From Lindgomyces ingoldianus (Eukaryota > Ascomycota > Dothideomycetes > Pleosporales > Lindgomycetaceae): DNA of 64,000 nucleotides. The position numbers were made by a program, and so were the translations under genes. How positions within the stretch are numbered: position 1 is the first letter of the stretch; every line of letters starts with the position of its first letter. The DNA is taken from NCBI RefSeq assembly GCF_010093535.1, contig NW_022985195.1, forward strand, positions 487,701-551,700, given 5' to 3'. This document shows, one piece after another, positions 48,620-61,050 of this stretch. The notes below the pieces were generated by a model. That model was given only the letters and a program-made list of their open reading frames with translations. It made no database searches and had not been told where the DNA came from.

Positions 48620-50025
48620 ATGGCTTATGGACAACGGGCAGAGACGGTCTGTGGTCCCTGCTGTGTTCCCAAAATAGGTGGCGTATGTGTGCTGGGCACG
48701 TCCTGGAGTCATGGAAAACAGGATCACAAATATAGCGTTCTTCCGAAACACTTGTTGTGTAAACGGACTGCGTTTACACACTAGGGGTCTTTATACTCAC
48801 ATGGACCTCCAATCCAGCATCGGTGTCCTCGGAATCAAGGGTTGAGGTTCCATAAACAAGTCAGATGAGAAACCCCAACCACCTAGATCACCATATATAC
48901 CGGGATCGCACGCTTCTGATGCCACCACCATCTGTGCTTGCAATTCGCTTGACACGTGCTCTGACACCTTGGCCCCGGCCCATAGCGGATCATACGTGCC
49001 ATACACAACGAATGCAACAGTCTAGCAAGTACCCTTTGTCGCACCTGTTTCGCCCCACCACTTCCATAGCAGCCACCTACGCGTGTGAAGCATCATCTGT
49101 CACTATCAGGTTCCTAACCTAACTCGCACGCACGATGAATCTAGCAATTAGATCCCGTGCTTCCCTAATCGAACTTCCTACACAATAACACAATAGCAAT
49201 ATCAGTCTTGACCTCAACAGTTCCCACCACCACCGTCATTATTCCCCACCATGTGCTCATGTCCTTCCTTCTATCAAAACCACCCAAAATCAAACGACCC
49301 CACCTTATTATCAGATCCATAGATCCTTTTCCCACGTAAAGCCCCCACCTTGATCCTTACCCTGCATGATAGCTAATACAAATGTTTTCACCATATACCC
49401 CTGTATCTACTTGAGTAACCAAGACATCGCCACACCACATACAAGTGACACAAGGGTTCTCGACCAAGCCCGCTATAGTACTGAGCCGAGCACTGGGCAG
49501 AGAACGCTGGTCCAAAGGATTGCGGGGTAAACGTCCATGGGTGACATGGATAGATGGTACTAACGAGCTTCTCCAGCTCAAATCAACCCAGCTTCATTAC
49601 ATATCTTGCCGTTGAAGAGGCATGGCAGGGTGGGGCGCAGCAATTTGATGGAGAGACCGTCTTATCCCAACTGCAGTGATTTGGAATTGTGCGAGATCGC
49701 TTCTCGGAAACGTACGTCGCCAGCGTCGTGATATCAGGATTCTACGTGGTACAGATATGAAACTCAGGAAATTCTGTGACATAGCCACCACGCGCATGCG
49801 CACGCACCGCACAATTATACAAAGCGGAGCAAACGGTGATTCATATATGTTCATTTGACATTAACAGAGACGGCCGTCGTCGCCATTCCATTCCGTTTCA
49901 GCACCTGACAGCTCAGCCAGCCATGCATATGTATGGTATGTTTCACAGAACTAAGAAAATGCTTGCAAATGTGTGGTGCGCCGTGGAACATCAATGTCCA
50001 TGATCCAAGAAATACTCGCGAGCCC
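48620..50025. other. convergent intergenic region, no gene seen
   Basis: Lies between the 3' ends of SRP19 (+) and the aspartic protease (-). Only short frames without motifs. A C/A/T-rich tract covers about 49180-49330. Confidence 0.5.
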
Positions 50026-51603
50026 TTAAACACCAACCTGCTGTGCGAAGCCGATCCTGGGAGTCGAGCTCATCTCGTGGACAACATACTTGCTCTTCAG
50101 GAAGATGTCGCCAAAGATGCTGAAACCGATGCCCGTGTTATCTTGGATGCCGCCGTAGCAGGTCGTAGAGCCCGTCTGCACGGGAGCGTAGTTGATGTGC
50201 TTGCCTGGAACGACTTGCTTAGAGCCGCCGATAACAAGGGTGAAGTCCGGGAGAGTGGTAGAGCAGGGGAAGACCCAGCCTCCGTATGTGTTCGAGTTCT
50301 GGGCGCTGGTGACTTTAGCGTAGTAGGCCTTGACGACGGCGGAGGGGAGATAAAGCAACGTTGTTCCAGTGTCGGCGATAGCGTCGATACTAGCCGTAGT
50401 CGTGGATCCGCTACCAACGGCATATCCGGTGGAAGTGAATTCCCAGAAGCCGTTTGTAGTTTTGACGCTCGTGTAGGTGATGTCTCCAGTGTATTTGGTA
50501 GAGTCAAGAAAGCCGAAGTCGTAGGTACCGGCAGCATGGTACTTCAGGGTAACGGCAAACACCGGCGAGGCGAGGTTGGCCTTGACATTGTCAAAGAATG
50601 TCTTTGCCGCAGTAGGCTTAACGGTGTTAATCGAGCTGAAGGCTAGACCAAGTAGGCCATCAGTGTCTCGGTCTTGTTGGAATTGGGTCGACACTGATGT
50701 TGCCGCTTCGACGGCCTGCGATGTTGCGGTCACGCCGCCAACCACGACCTTGTCTGCATAGACAGTGCCGGATGCGCCAGACCCATCCCCGTAACTGATC
50801 TTCCAGCTGGCCCCTGAGACCTTTTTCGATGCATCGGCTTTGTAGTAGTCGTGACCCGTCAATTGAGCCGAAGCCTGGAGCGAAGAGAAACACCAGCTAG
50901 ATTCAGTCAGCAGATATTCATGCGGAGGTGTGCAGACATGTTTGTGGCTGGAGCAAGGGTCCAAACGAAACAACTGCCGGTAAGCGGGAGTCTAGGAAAA
51001 TAATTTCCCAGATTGCCCGAGTATACGGGGTGTAGGCGAGAAGATCCCATCAATCTTTGAGCACCACTTTCTCCCCTGCCATTTCAATGAAACACTCTTC
51101 GGCTTGTATATTACGTCAAGGCAAGCAGATGATGTGCGGCATTTGAACAAGCAGACCAGGGCGAATGCAGCTAGGCGGATAATCCCATGTAGTAGGCGTA
51201 GTAGCAGCTTATATTACTTACAGATCAGCACTGCCAGTATCGAAGTCGAGATGCAGAGTTGTACCTCCCACGTCGACTGGGGAAAGGTAGCTGGAGTTAT
51301 TATCAGCCAGAATGCCAGCGCGCCTTGTTCTCTCACCCAAACTTACAGGCTGTCATATGCATCCGAAGGCACAGCAGCAACAGTGCCATTAGGACCAGCG
51401 GCAGCGGCAGCGAGAATATGGGCTGGGACCTTGACGCCGAACTTGCGGAAAGTCTTCGCGGTCTGGGCGGCTCCATTCTTGATGAATTGCTTTCGCTCAA
51501 CCTGGCTGACGGTGAAGGTCTTCCGCTTCTGGATATCGACTGGAGAGGCGGCCACGAGCCCGAGCAAGGCAATAATGGCAGTGAGGGATGCGAGAGAAGG
51601 CAT
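50026..51603 (-). CDS. secreted aspartic protease (A1, aspergillopepsin type)
   Basis: Three exons (51347-51603, 51222-51290, 50026-50896) encode 398 aa, the usual size for aspergillopepsin/penicillopepsin precursors. A signal peptide ([20 protein letters not shown]) is followed by a propeptide ([17 protein letters not shown]) and the bilobal pepsin fold. Catalytic motifs are DFDTGSADL (Asp103), the flap SYGDGSG (Tyr144) and AIADTGTT (Asp284). The end, [17 protein letters not shown], is also typical. It is an acid endopeptidase of the secretome. Intron 1 (51291-51346) is normal; intron 2 (50897-51221) is 325 nt, the longest in the window, and splits the codon just after DTGSAD. After it the protein reads LWCFSS where relatives usually read LWVFSS. 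Confidence 0.93.
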
Positions 51604-54171
51604 GGTTGACAGCGTGTACAGAGAACTGAACTGGAAGTGAATGAAAGGAAAGGCAAAAGACCTCGTGCAGCTTTAATTGTGGGAAGCGGTGACCATCTTT
51701 ATAGCTCCAGCACGACGGCGTGGAGGGGTAGGAGGAAGTGGTGCACCTGCCTGTGTAATGTGCCCTGATAGAGTACATCGTCCCTGCCTCGGAACTGCTA
51801 TGGTAGATCACGTCAATCAAAGACAGCAGCCACTCAATGCGAGATGCGTCGTTGGAGACAAAGTGCCGTTGAGATGGATGCTGTGAGACCAGATACCTTC
51901 TGCTTTGGGCCAGCTCCGGGATGCAGCATGATGAAACGCGAAGGGTCTATCAAAATGCTGCCCGGTATGAACCCGCCTTATCTTGCCACAGCGCCGCGGC
52001 TGCCATAAATTAAACGCTTCCTGTGCGACTGCTAATTGGCCGCGAGCCATGAATGAAGGTGCAACTGCCTGCACTGTTGCTGGTTCGGGGCGGACCGAAT
52101 GTCTGTCGCTTTGTAGTCACGGGTAAGGGCCAGCCGGAAGGGAAACACGGCCCAAAGAATCCATTGGAGAAACTGCAAATGAAGGGGTAGAGTTTCGAGA
52201 GTCGGCTGTTAGCGTTGGATCTCAGTCTGGCCGCATGTCAAAGGAAAGATCATGATGTTGCAGCAATCTTCTTCAGCCGACCAGTCAAGCCGCAGGAAAC
52301 AACGATCAAGCATTTCCCCTTTGACTTGGCAACAGCAAGCTTCTAGAATAGAGAGCCGCAACCACTGGGGCCTGGTGTCACTCACTGCTGCGAATGCAGG
52401 ACAAAATGGTGGTGTGGTCGAACGAGACCGCATGGGTAAGTTTGCGGCAGTTGACCTACTCTGTCAACGAAGGACGACGATTTCAACAGTATGAACAGCT
52501 GGAGGTCCGCCCGAGAGTTTGCCCCGCCGAGGCCCAGATCCTGCACAACTTAACAATGAGCAGTTTGAGGCCGGAAATGGCGCCACAGACGGGCTATTCA
52601 GCACGTAAGGCGATGACGATAAAATGCGATTGCCTGTTGAAACAAAGTGGTGCGCCGGGATAGCCAAGTGGTGATGCTCCAACCCGCCCAGCCAATTGTC
52701 GTGATGGATTTTGATTGAGCGGTCGACAAGGGACAAGAATGTGCCGATCATATATTATCCTTTAAGAATCAGGAAGCTAGGACGACATGCGAACATGCGA
52801 ACATGCGAACACAGGGAACGGGGGTATTGATAACGTTGGTGGTCGAAAGAAGGTCCCACATTGGCACAAAGCTATACTCACATCGGGAAAGCTGAGAAGC
52901 TAGACCGTTTTCTCCGGCTTCAACCATTGGAGGGCATCATCAACTCTCTGGTTCGGCCAATCAGTCTTACAAATGGTTCTTTGTTCCACTCCATCTCAAA
53001 TCCTAGCATTAGTCAAAAGACCAACCAGGTCTCCGCAACCGGTGTGCGCTTCAGAGTCGTGGGCGAAAAGGACTCGACCTTTCCTTTTCGGAAGCACCCC
53101 TGTAGTCGATCCACTACTTGACCTCTGTCGAGATCGGCTATCTATTCTTTAACAATCGATCCTTTTCCCATGGATAGTATCAAGCACCACCAAGCCTGAA
53201 CAAGCTCTCTAGTCTGCTTCTCTGCAGGACGAAGATTTGTTGGGGATCAAGGAACGGGAAGTTGTGGCAACCTCTAGTGTGAAGCCCCTAGTAACAGCAT
53301 TGGAAAATGGTGTGGCAGGGCAAGGTTAGACGAGCGCGTGAACATTTGACACTAGGATTTCCCCACTAGGCTCACTGAGCTGATCCTTGATGTATCTCTC
53401 CCGTAGCTTTTAAGTATTGGTGATCAATCCTTTAGGAGCTGGCCTCGGTGTAACGCTCTCCGCTTAGTTCGTCCCCAGTCACACAGGAGGCCGCAGGAAC
53501 GTGCCAATCACTATTTCTCCGGCGACGCCGACACCCAAACAATCGCGTGAAGTTGACAGGCTGCTGATATTCGTTAGTATCTCCCCTGCTTCAGAAACCG
53601 GAGCTCGCCACTTGCCTCCAAATTCTACGTAGTGCGACACCAAACCCGCGGTATTACCGGCAACAGTTTTCATTCTTGGTGGCTGAACGAGAAAGGTAAG
53701 GCCTCACGAACACCACGAAGACCCTAAAATCGCATCTTCTCCGTCAAGAAGCGCTCGTTCGCAAAGTTCGGGGCCGACCGGTGGCACTGAACTGCCTTTT
53801 GGAGGACTCGAAGCCGAAACGAGTATGTAAATCATAAATGCTTAGTTTGGCCCCATGGCCTTGCAGATGTACTTCAATTGTACCTGCGCTTTCAGGAGCG
53901 CTCTCACTGCAGGTAAGTAGTAGCTCGTAGCTCGTAGGGTAAGCAATATAAACTCAGCCACAGCACTAACTGTTATGAGCTTGCCTGAAACAAAGATGAT
54001 GGAACGAGAAACTGAAAGGATCTTAGTGTAGATTGCATCATCGATTGACACACGAGCATTCGTTGTGCTTGGGAGTCTCTGGGCGACTTTGGGTGCTACA
54101 TGGCGCCTACTATCTACTCGCGGACAACTTACTATAAGTGAGAGCCCATTCACTCTATGGAATGGGTACCA
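51604..54171. other. 2.6-kb intergenic region
   Basis: Promoter side of the protease gene and 3' flank of Dbp6. Contains an 8-bp tandem repeat at 52785-52808. No coding motif or convincing RNA gene found. Confidence 0.5.
52785..52808. repeat. 8-bp tandem repeat, 3 copies
   Basis: ACATGCGA repeated three times head to tail. Confidence 0.85.
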
Positions 54172-56379
54172 TTACTCGGAACAGTCCGTATTTCCTTCCA
54201 CAGCTGCTTGTAACTCCTCTAACGCCTTTTCATACGTCCTCCTCTTGTTCCATGTGACAGTTCTAGCATTCCATTCAACTCTTTGAATCTTCTTAGTACT
54301 TCTCTTAATTGCACCGTCCTTTGCAACCTGGTTTAAGAACCACCCGGCCTCGGTCTTGGTGAAGAATGTCCATGCTTGGCCTTTTTTGCCTGCGCGCGCA
54401 GTTCGCCCAACTCGGTGAACATAGCTCGTAATACTTGACGGAATGTCGTAGTTTATAACATGTGAAAGATTCAGGATATCCAGTCCTCTAGAGGCTAGAT
54501 CGGACGCGATGAGAATCTTAATCTTGCCTTGGCCGAAGGCTTCGAGCAGCCTTTTCGATTTCTTGGAGGTCGCTGATCGATCTAATATATCCAAGACATC
54601 CTTGAGAGGTGGGTGAAGAACGGAAAGCAAGTGGGATAGCCTGGACGCGCTCTCGTTGCTGTTTGTGAACACCAGAACGCGACTCCTAGAATCTTTCAGG
54701 GTTGTCTTCTCTGAAACTATATTTGATCGTGTTTCTTCATTAAAATCGTCCGAAAAAGAACCATCTTCGCTCGATGTATCGGATGACCCGCGGTCTTCCT
54801 TATTCTTCTTCCTTGAGCTCATTGTCGGTAGAGGTAGGCTTTCGCCCACGAAGATATGTCGTTGAAGAAGATAAAGTAGGTAAAGTGGTTTTTCCGACCC
54901 GCTACCGACTGGAACCGCAAATTCGGAAAGGGAAGAAGGGAGATCAAAAACATCGCTGTCCGCTGCCAATGGCGGTTGTTCATCGCCTGCGTCATCTTGA
55001 ACTACCACTAGTTTTGGCCTTTTGAATCTTAGACTGCCTAGCTTCGTCAGATCTTTTTTCATTGTCGCGCTTAGAACAATCTTTATAGCATCGTTCCTGG
55101 TTGGCCAACCTCTGTTTTTGCATATTCTTTCCTGGGCATTGATGAAGTCTACCGGGGTCTCGCAGTGTAGAGCGCCTATTAGAGTGGTCGCCCAACCCTG
55201 GAAATTCTGATTCAACAGTTGATCTGCTTCGTCTATCACTACCCATCGCATAGATCGGAGCGAAAAGCCAGTTGTTGATTCGATATGCTCCACAAGACGA
55301 CCAGGAGTACATATCAATATATCGACGCGAGACTCATAGTGAGGGACGTGGTCGGTGGGCATATCCATAAAGTCATCGAGAATTCCGCCTCTTTCGACAA
55401 ATCCAGTCCGCGCTTGGTCAGAAGATCTTTCGTGCAAATCCTTTGCTAGTTTTGGGTTGTACTTGGCGCTCCGTTTGACTAGTAACTTTTGCTCAGCCAA
55501 AAATGGCACGTTCCCAACAGCAGTTCCAACTTTAAGTTTCGTACCCGCGCAAAGCTCCTCGGCGACCATTCGTGCTTGGTCGACCAGCTGTCGCGTAGGA
55601 ACAACAACGAGTGCAGATAATGCAGTCACTACGCGATCCTTCAAAGCCTCCACAACTGGAAGCATGTAAGCAAGTGTTTTTCCAGATCCAGTTCTAGCGG
55701 AAACGCAGATGTCGCCCAAATGCTGATCAAGCCCAGGATGTAACATGGGGAGCAAAACAGACTGTACAGCCAGTGCGTCCTTCATGCCCTGCTTTTCAAG
55801 TTTTTTGACGAAAGCCTGGTGTACTCCGAGCTTGGCAAATGGAACTGTATGCGCTGAATCGACAGTAATTGGGTTTGCAAGCCAACTGGGTAATATCGAG
55901 AAAGTGGGTTCAAAGGGAACTTCAGGGACGGGGGCAGGCTGAGGAAGAGGAATCAAGTCTAGGCCCAATCAGAGAGGAGAGAGGAACAGGGGCAAAGAGA
56001 TCTCACCGTGGAGTTCCTCCGGAGGGTGATCTTCTGAGTGATATAATTCTGGCTCATCGTGCACACTACCTCGAGCAGCGTCGGATATTTTGGATGATTT
56101 CTCAAATTTAGAGAATATACTTTTGTGCTTCTTAGACGTAGTGTCGTCTTCCAGCCCAGCATTCCCATGAATCTCCCCTTCCCTCTTCCGTTTCTTGCTG
56201 TGTTTCTTGCCTGACTTCGGAGACTCGTTGGACTCGACTTCCAGTGCAGTCCTTTGCTCACTGGCGGGGGGGCTCACATTGGTGATGTTATGCTTTGACA
56301 ATAGGTTCGGTATAGAGATGGGCGACCCCTTTGATACTGGTTTGGGGGGTACCCACCGCGCATAGAGTTGCGCCGGCAT
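54172..56379 (-). CDS. DBP6: DEAD-box RNA helicase Dbp6 (60S ribosome assembly)
   Basis: Two exons (56007-56379, 54172-55958; intron with GTGAGA donor, GCCTAG acceptor) encode 719 aa. The N-terminus is charged and nuclear-targeting (KKHSKKRKREGE). Helicase motifs follow in order: ARTGSGKT (I), VVPTRQLVDQ (Ia, Gln where most DEAD-box proteins have Glu), CTPGRLVEHI (Ib), VIDEADQLL (II), LSATMKK (III), RVLVFTNSNESA (IV), ILIASDLASRGLDI (V) and YVHRVGRTARAGKKGQAW (VI). A long acidic/Ser insertion (SSDTSSEDGSFSDDFNEE) sits between the two RecA domains, and NSNESASRLSHLL is characteristic of Dbp6 and human DDX51. The protein is nucleolar and acts in early pre-60S assembly. It shares a 245-base upstream region with GPI3. 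Confidence 0.94.
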
Positions 56380-56624
56380 TCTGGCGGTGTCGGTAGAGCT
56401 TCTCGAGTTCGAGATGGCTCAAGAAATTCAGATCATGCCAAGATTTCACGGAGCTCCAAAACACCGATCACCACCCCATGACGCGCGATCCCGTACCCTT
56501 TCAGCTTCACTCATCAGGTGTAAAGATTCTCTTGGTCGCTCTGCTCGCCAATTGTCGCCCACCGGTCTGTCATGTATTCTCATATTGCAGACAATCGAGG
56601 AGGTCATCCTCGAAGCCCGTCAAC
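56380..56624. promoter_or_regulatory. divergent promoter between DBP6 and GPI3
   Basis: Only 245 bases separate the ATG of Dbp6 (56377-56379, minus) from that of GPI3 (56625-56627, plus), so both promoters must lie here or overlap the 5' exons. No TATA box is obvious. Confidence 0.7.
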
Positions 56625-58352
56625 ATGCCCTACAACATCGCGTAAGACCACCATGGCTATTCATTCACCCCTCAGTTTTCCTGACTTGCGATAGGATGAT
56701 CAGTGATAATTTCTTTCCACAACCTGGTATGGCTCCCGAAATCTACTTCGCGGGAAGGATATTGCTCATCGGTAATAGGAGGAGTGGAAAGCCACATGTA
56801 TCAGCTCTCATCTGTCAGTTTCTAGCCCACCGCTTCAATAGTTAACTTGCTGACAAACTTCACTAGAAACTCATAGACCGCGGTCACAAAGTAATTATCA
56901 TAACGCATGCCTATTCCGGCCGCACAGGTGTCCGATACTTGACCAATGGACTCAAAGTCTACCATGTTCCATTCTTCGTCATCTACCGCGAGACAACATT
57001 CCCAACCGTCTTCTCCTTCTTCCCCATTTTCCGGAACATCGTGATCCGCGAACAGATTGAAATCGTTCATGGCCACGCGAGTCTGAGTAGCTTGTGTCAT
57101 GAGGCGATATTGCATGCTCGAACAATGGGGTTGAGGACCGTCTTCACGGACCATAGCTTGTTTGGGTTTGCCGATGCAGCAAGTATCCTCACAAACAAGT
57201 TGTTGAAGTTCACCTTGAGCGATGTGGACCACGTCATCTGTGTCAGCCATACTTGGTACGCGTACAAGACCGAATGTGCAGCATCAGCTGACCAATAATA
57301 GCAAAGAGAACACGGTTCTGAGAGCTTCCTTAGATCCCCTAATGGTCTCTGTGATACCAAACGCAGTGGTCGCAGAGAACTTCCGACCTCTGTCGCATAC
57401 TTCCTCGCATAGCTCACACCATCGTGATGCCCCAGGCCCTCCACCTCGCCTCGGTCCTCATGATACGATTACCATAGTCGTAATCTCCCGACTGTTTTAC
57501 AACAAAGGCACCGACCTCCTGATAGCCGCTCTTCCTCGCATTCTCGCCTGCAACCCGAATGTGCGTTTCATAATCGCTGGCACGGGCCCGAAAGCAATAG
57601 ATCTGGAGCAGATGATTGAACGCAACGTCTTGCAAGACCGAGTCACGCTCCTCGGCCCTGTTCGACATGAGGAAGTTCGAGATGTTATGGTAAGGGGTCA
57701 CATCTACCTACATCCATCACTCACAGAGGCGTTTGGTACGGTTATCGTCGAAGCCGCATCCTGTGGGCTCTATGTCGTTTGCACCCGTGTAGGTGGCATT
57801 CCCGAAGTACTTCCGCGTCATATGACCGAGTTTGCAAAGCCAGAGGAAGATGACATCGTGGCCGCCACCGGGCGTGCAATCGCAGCTTTAAGAGCGGGGA
57901 AAGTCCGAACAGAGCTGTTCCATAACCAAGTCAAGCAGATGTATTCCTGGACGGATGTTGCTCAGCGGACTGAGAGGGTGTATGATGGGATCAGTGGAGT
58001 GCTGAGCCATGATGAATTCTATCAGGGAGCTGGAGCCGGAGGCGGGTGGAGCGCTACCCGAGGACGCGCAGGCGTTCAAAGCTTTGCCTTGATTGAAAGA
58101 CTGAAGAGATACTACGGCTGCGGTATCTGGGCTGGGAAGCTGTTCTGCTTGTGCGTCATTGTAGACTATCTGCTCTTCGTCTGCCTCGAGATCTTCGCGC
58201 CCAGATCTCGTATCGATCTGGCGAGGAATTGGCCAAAGAAGGACTTTAAAGACGCCAAAGATAAGGAGGTAGATGGCACTAAAGAGGGGCCTGTAATAGG
58301 CAGAAAGAGAAGTGCAAGGCACAGAAGGGAGAAAAGGGAAGATTCGAGCTGA
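56625..58352 (+). CDS. GPI3: GPI3/PIG-A, GPI-GlcNAc transferase catalytic subunit
   Basis: Five exons (56625-56641, 56695-56726, 56779-56813, 56867-57255, 57302-58352) encode 507 aa. The first three exons are only 17, 32 and 35 nt; joined they give [20 protein letters not shown], the conserved PIG-A N-terminus. The GT4 fold follows: [61 protein letters not shown] and the EX7E motif in [18 protein letters not shown]-terminal membrane segment ([20 protein letters not shown]) anchors it with the bulk facing the cytosol. The enzyme adds GlcNAc from UDP-GlcNAc to phosphatidylinositol, the first step of GPI-anchor synthesis at the ER. Introns are 56642-56694, 56727-56778, 56814-56866 and 57256-57301. 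The tail after the membrane segment is unusually basic. Confidence 0.95.
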
Positions 58353-61050
58353 GCCACATCTTGCACGGCTCTGGATTGAGCGAGGGGCCATCGCACATCC
58401 CCAAATCCTTCACGCCCGCAATGCCCTCCTCCCAAAATATACCGCGTCAGCTCCCCCGCACTGCTTCTTCCCGGCATCCTCTCTACGCACTCCTAATCTC
58501 ACATACTGCACCTTGGCGCTTTTGGAACACCCCCAATATTCTGACAAGCTGCCTTTCCGATCAAGAGGCCGGTCCTGGCATCCGCTTTGGGAAAAATGCT
58601 GGGTTCTAGTAGCGAGCATGGCAATCGTCGCAAATATGGTATGAGGAGGAGACGGAGAAGGTGGAACAATCGTCATGGCACGTTAGCGAATAACGCTCAA
58701 CCTGAGTAGGATGGATTTGATCTGTCAAATCTTCCCCCATAGTCAAGGAAAACGCTAATTCGATGCTAATTTCTACCTTTGACTTCGCCCTTGCTATTTT
58801 GTCCGAAGTACAAACATGCAGTATTACTAGCAATTGGGCGTAGCAGTAATTGACTTACGCGAAACTTGGGTGCTGAGAACGTCGGCGAGGTAGTAGCCGA
58901 CATACACATGAGTCAAAGCCTAAAGAAGGGAGCAAGGGGTATGAAAGTCTACAAAGCAATGTCTGAGGTCGGGCAGAAGGGTGGAGCCGGCCCTGCTCAG
59001 GTGGAGGCAATTGAACCTTGGAAGGATCGGCCTGCACAATGCGGCCTGAAGGGGTATTATCAGTATCGACAACGGGAATAGGTCCCATCTCGCTGACGAT
59101 GCCCTGATCCTGTCCGAATCGATGCGTTCCATATCTGTCATTCATCAGCGATCCTTCTCATGCTTCAGACGGACGGCTAGCCCGCCCCATACTAACACAA
59201 TAAAAAATCATAATCCAAGAAATGGGCAATATCTCCCCTTGGCAAAGGAAACTAAGCAAGCCGATCTCAATCCTTCAAGAAATTTTCCCACTCATAAGAA
59301 GAGCAGTTGTTGTCCTGCTGACCATGAAAGCGGCCATGTGTCAGTATTTGAGCGATCCGAGTTGTGGCTTGCATAACTGAGGAAGACGTGACGAGCGTAG
59401 ACACGCCAAAAGCTCACCACAGACCTAAGGCAGGCCTGACGCGCATGCATGTGCGGCCTAAGAATGATATCTGAACGAGGCTCATTCTGAGAACAGTACC
59501 CATGTGTTTTGTTCGGAAGCATGGGAGCCGGAGGCAAGGCAGGGGGGTACATGCCTGCCCCGGCAGGTCTTCAATCATCGTGAAAGCGCTTCCCAGAACG
59601 AAGATATTGACAAGGTTATTATTTTTCCGAGAAGACGGCCAAAGAAAACAGGACAATAGGTTCCAACCTCAAAATATCCTGAAGACCTTCTTCGCTAAGG
59701 CAAGCTCTCTTAACCGCGCAGGCAGAGCAGTGGCTATATTTCGAGCTCTCCCATCCACCCACAACCACCTTCCAGCCTTGAACATGCAAGTAACGCAACC
59801 CACCACTGCTGGTGTTCCCAAAGTCCAATTCATCGCTCTCCACCCCAGACCCTGAAACTGGCCAACCTTGCCTCCAAAATCCCCTTTCCAATCAGACGGC
59901 ATTCATTTAGCGCCAACAGCCCGTCATTGGCCCACGTTTGACGCGCCGGAGCGGGGGATATTAGCTGGCATTCTCTCGACCCGCTTTTGACTCGGAAATG
60001 ACTATATTAAGGCTTATTTATGGCACAACAGCGAAGACTAATCACCGCTTGTGGACTGTTATGCGTCTTTCTTTGCGCTGGACACGGGCTCGACATTGGG
60101 TCTGGGGACTTCTTAGAAGACGTGGTACGGGCGGCTCTGCGCAAGGATGGAGCACACTTCGTTGGTACTACGCTTAAAGAGGGGTAAGACTTGAGCGGCG
60201 GTGGAACACCAAGTTCTGAGAGAGAGAAGGAGGCAGAAGTGATGTGAGAGCTGTGAAAGCAACTTGGCACGTCGGGCAAAGAGCTCACGACAGCAGATAC
60301 GGACAAAACAAGCTTATTCCGCCCAGAATCCTGTCATCAGTCCTTTCGGCTCCAAATCCGTTCTCCCAAAAATTGCAAATCTATTCCTCATCTTCTAAGT
60401 ATACACTAGCCTCGCGGAAAGGTTCTCACCACAACACTCTACCAGCCTTGGCCAACTCAGATTTTCTTAATGCCCCAAAATAGCCTGCATCCAGACGCGC
60501 TGCCCAGATTACACAGCTGCACGTCCACGGGCACTTTACCAAAACTTTACTAGAGGCCTCGAAGGCGGCTCTGGAAAATAAACGAACCAAGGCCAAAGCG
60601 CCTACGTGCACAGATCCACTGTGAGATTGGACCAATCATTGCTGACGTCCGCTATTTTTACTCGATCGTGGCGCCAAATAAACACAACAGTTCGAGCTGG
60701 AATGGGATACGCTTGTGGTATGTATATATGAGAGGCCTCGCATGGTCTCGAAAAAGTCCCATCCCATTCTATTCAGTAGCATTCAAACCACCTTCAGTTC
60801 TTTTCGATTTCCTCTTTTCGCTTTCCTGAGTTGTTTCATTGAGAGAGATCTGGATCTCTTGTTTCCTTACTATCCTGGGAAATTTCCCCTCAGAAACGAA
60901 CATCTGAAGAAAAAAGATCAAGATTCTGTTTTTGGAGAAAGCTATCTTGATACTTCCTGGGCTTACGATTACGACTCTTGCTGGATATAATATCACGCCG
61001 ACATCCCTTCGTCTTCTCGACATCATCAAGCAACCTTCACATCCGCCATC
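58353..61050. other. 2.7-kb intergenic region
   Basis: No frame with a recognisable motif. The last ~350 bases (from about 60700, with TATATATG at 60720-60727) are T/C-rich and probably promoter and leader of the DUF3455 gene. Confidence 0.45.

Noticed and set aside
49933..50646. 237-codon plus-strand frame
   Set aside because: Antisense to the aspartic protease exon 3, which has both catalytic-fold motifs and correct splicing.
52650..52710. tRNA-like start (GCCGGGATAGCCAAGTGGT)
   Set aside because: Resembles a tRNA 5' half, but no anticodon arm, B box (GGTTCRANYCC) or closing acceptor stem follows.
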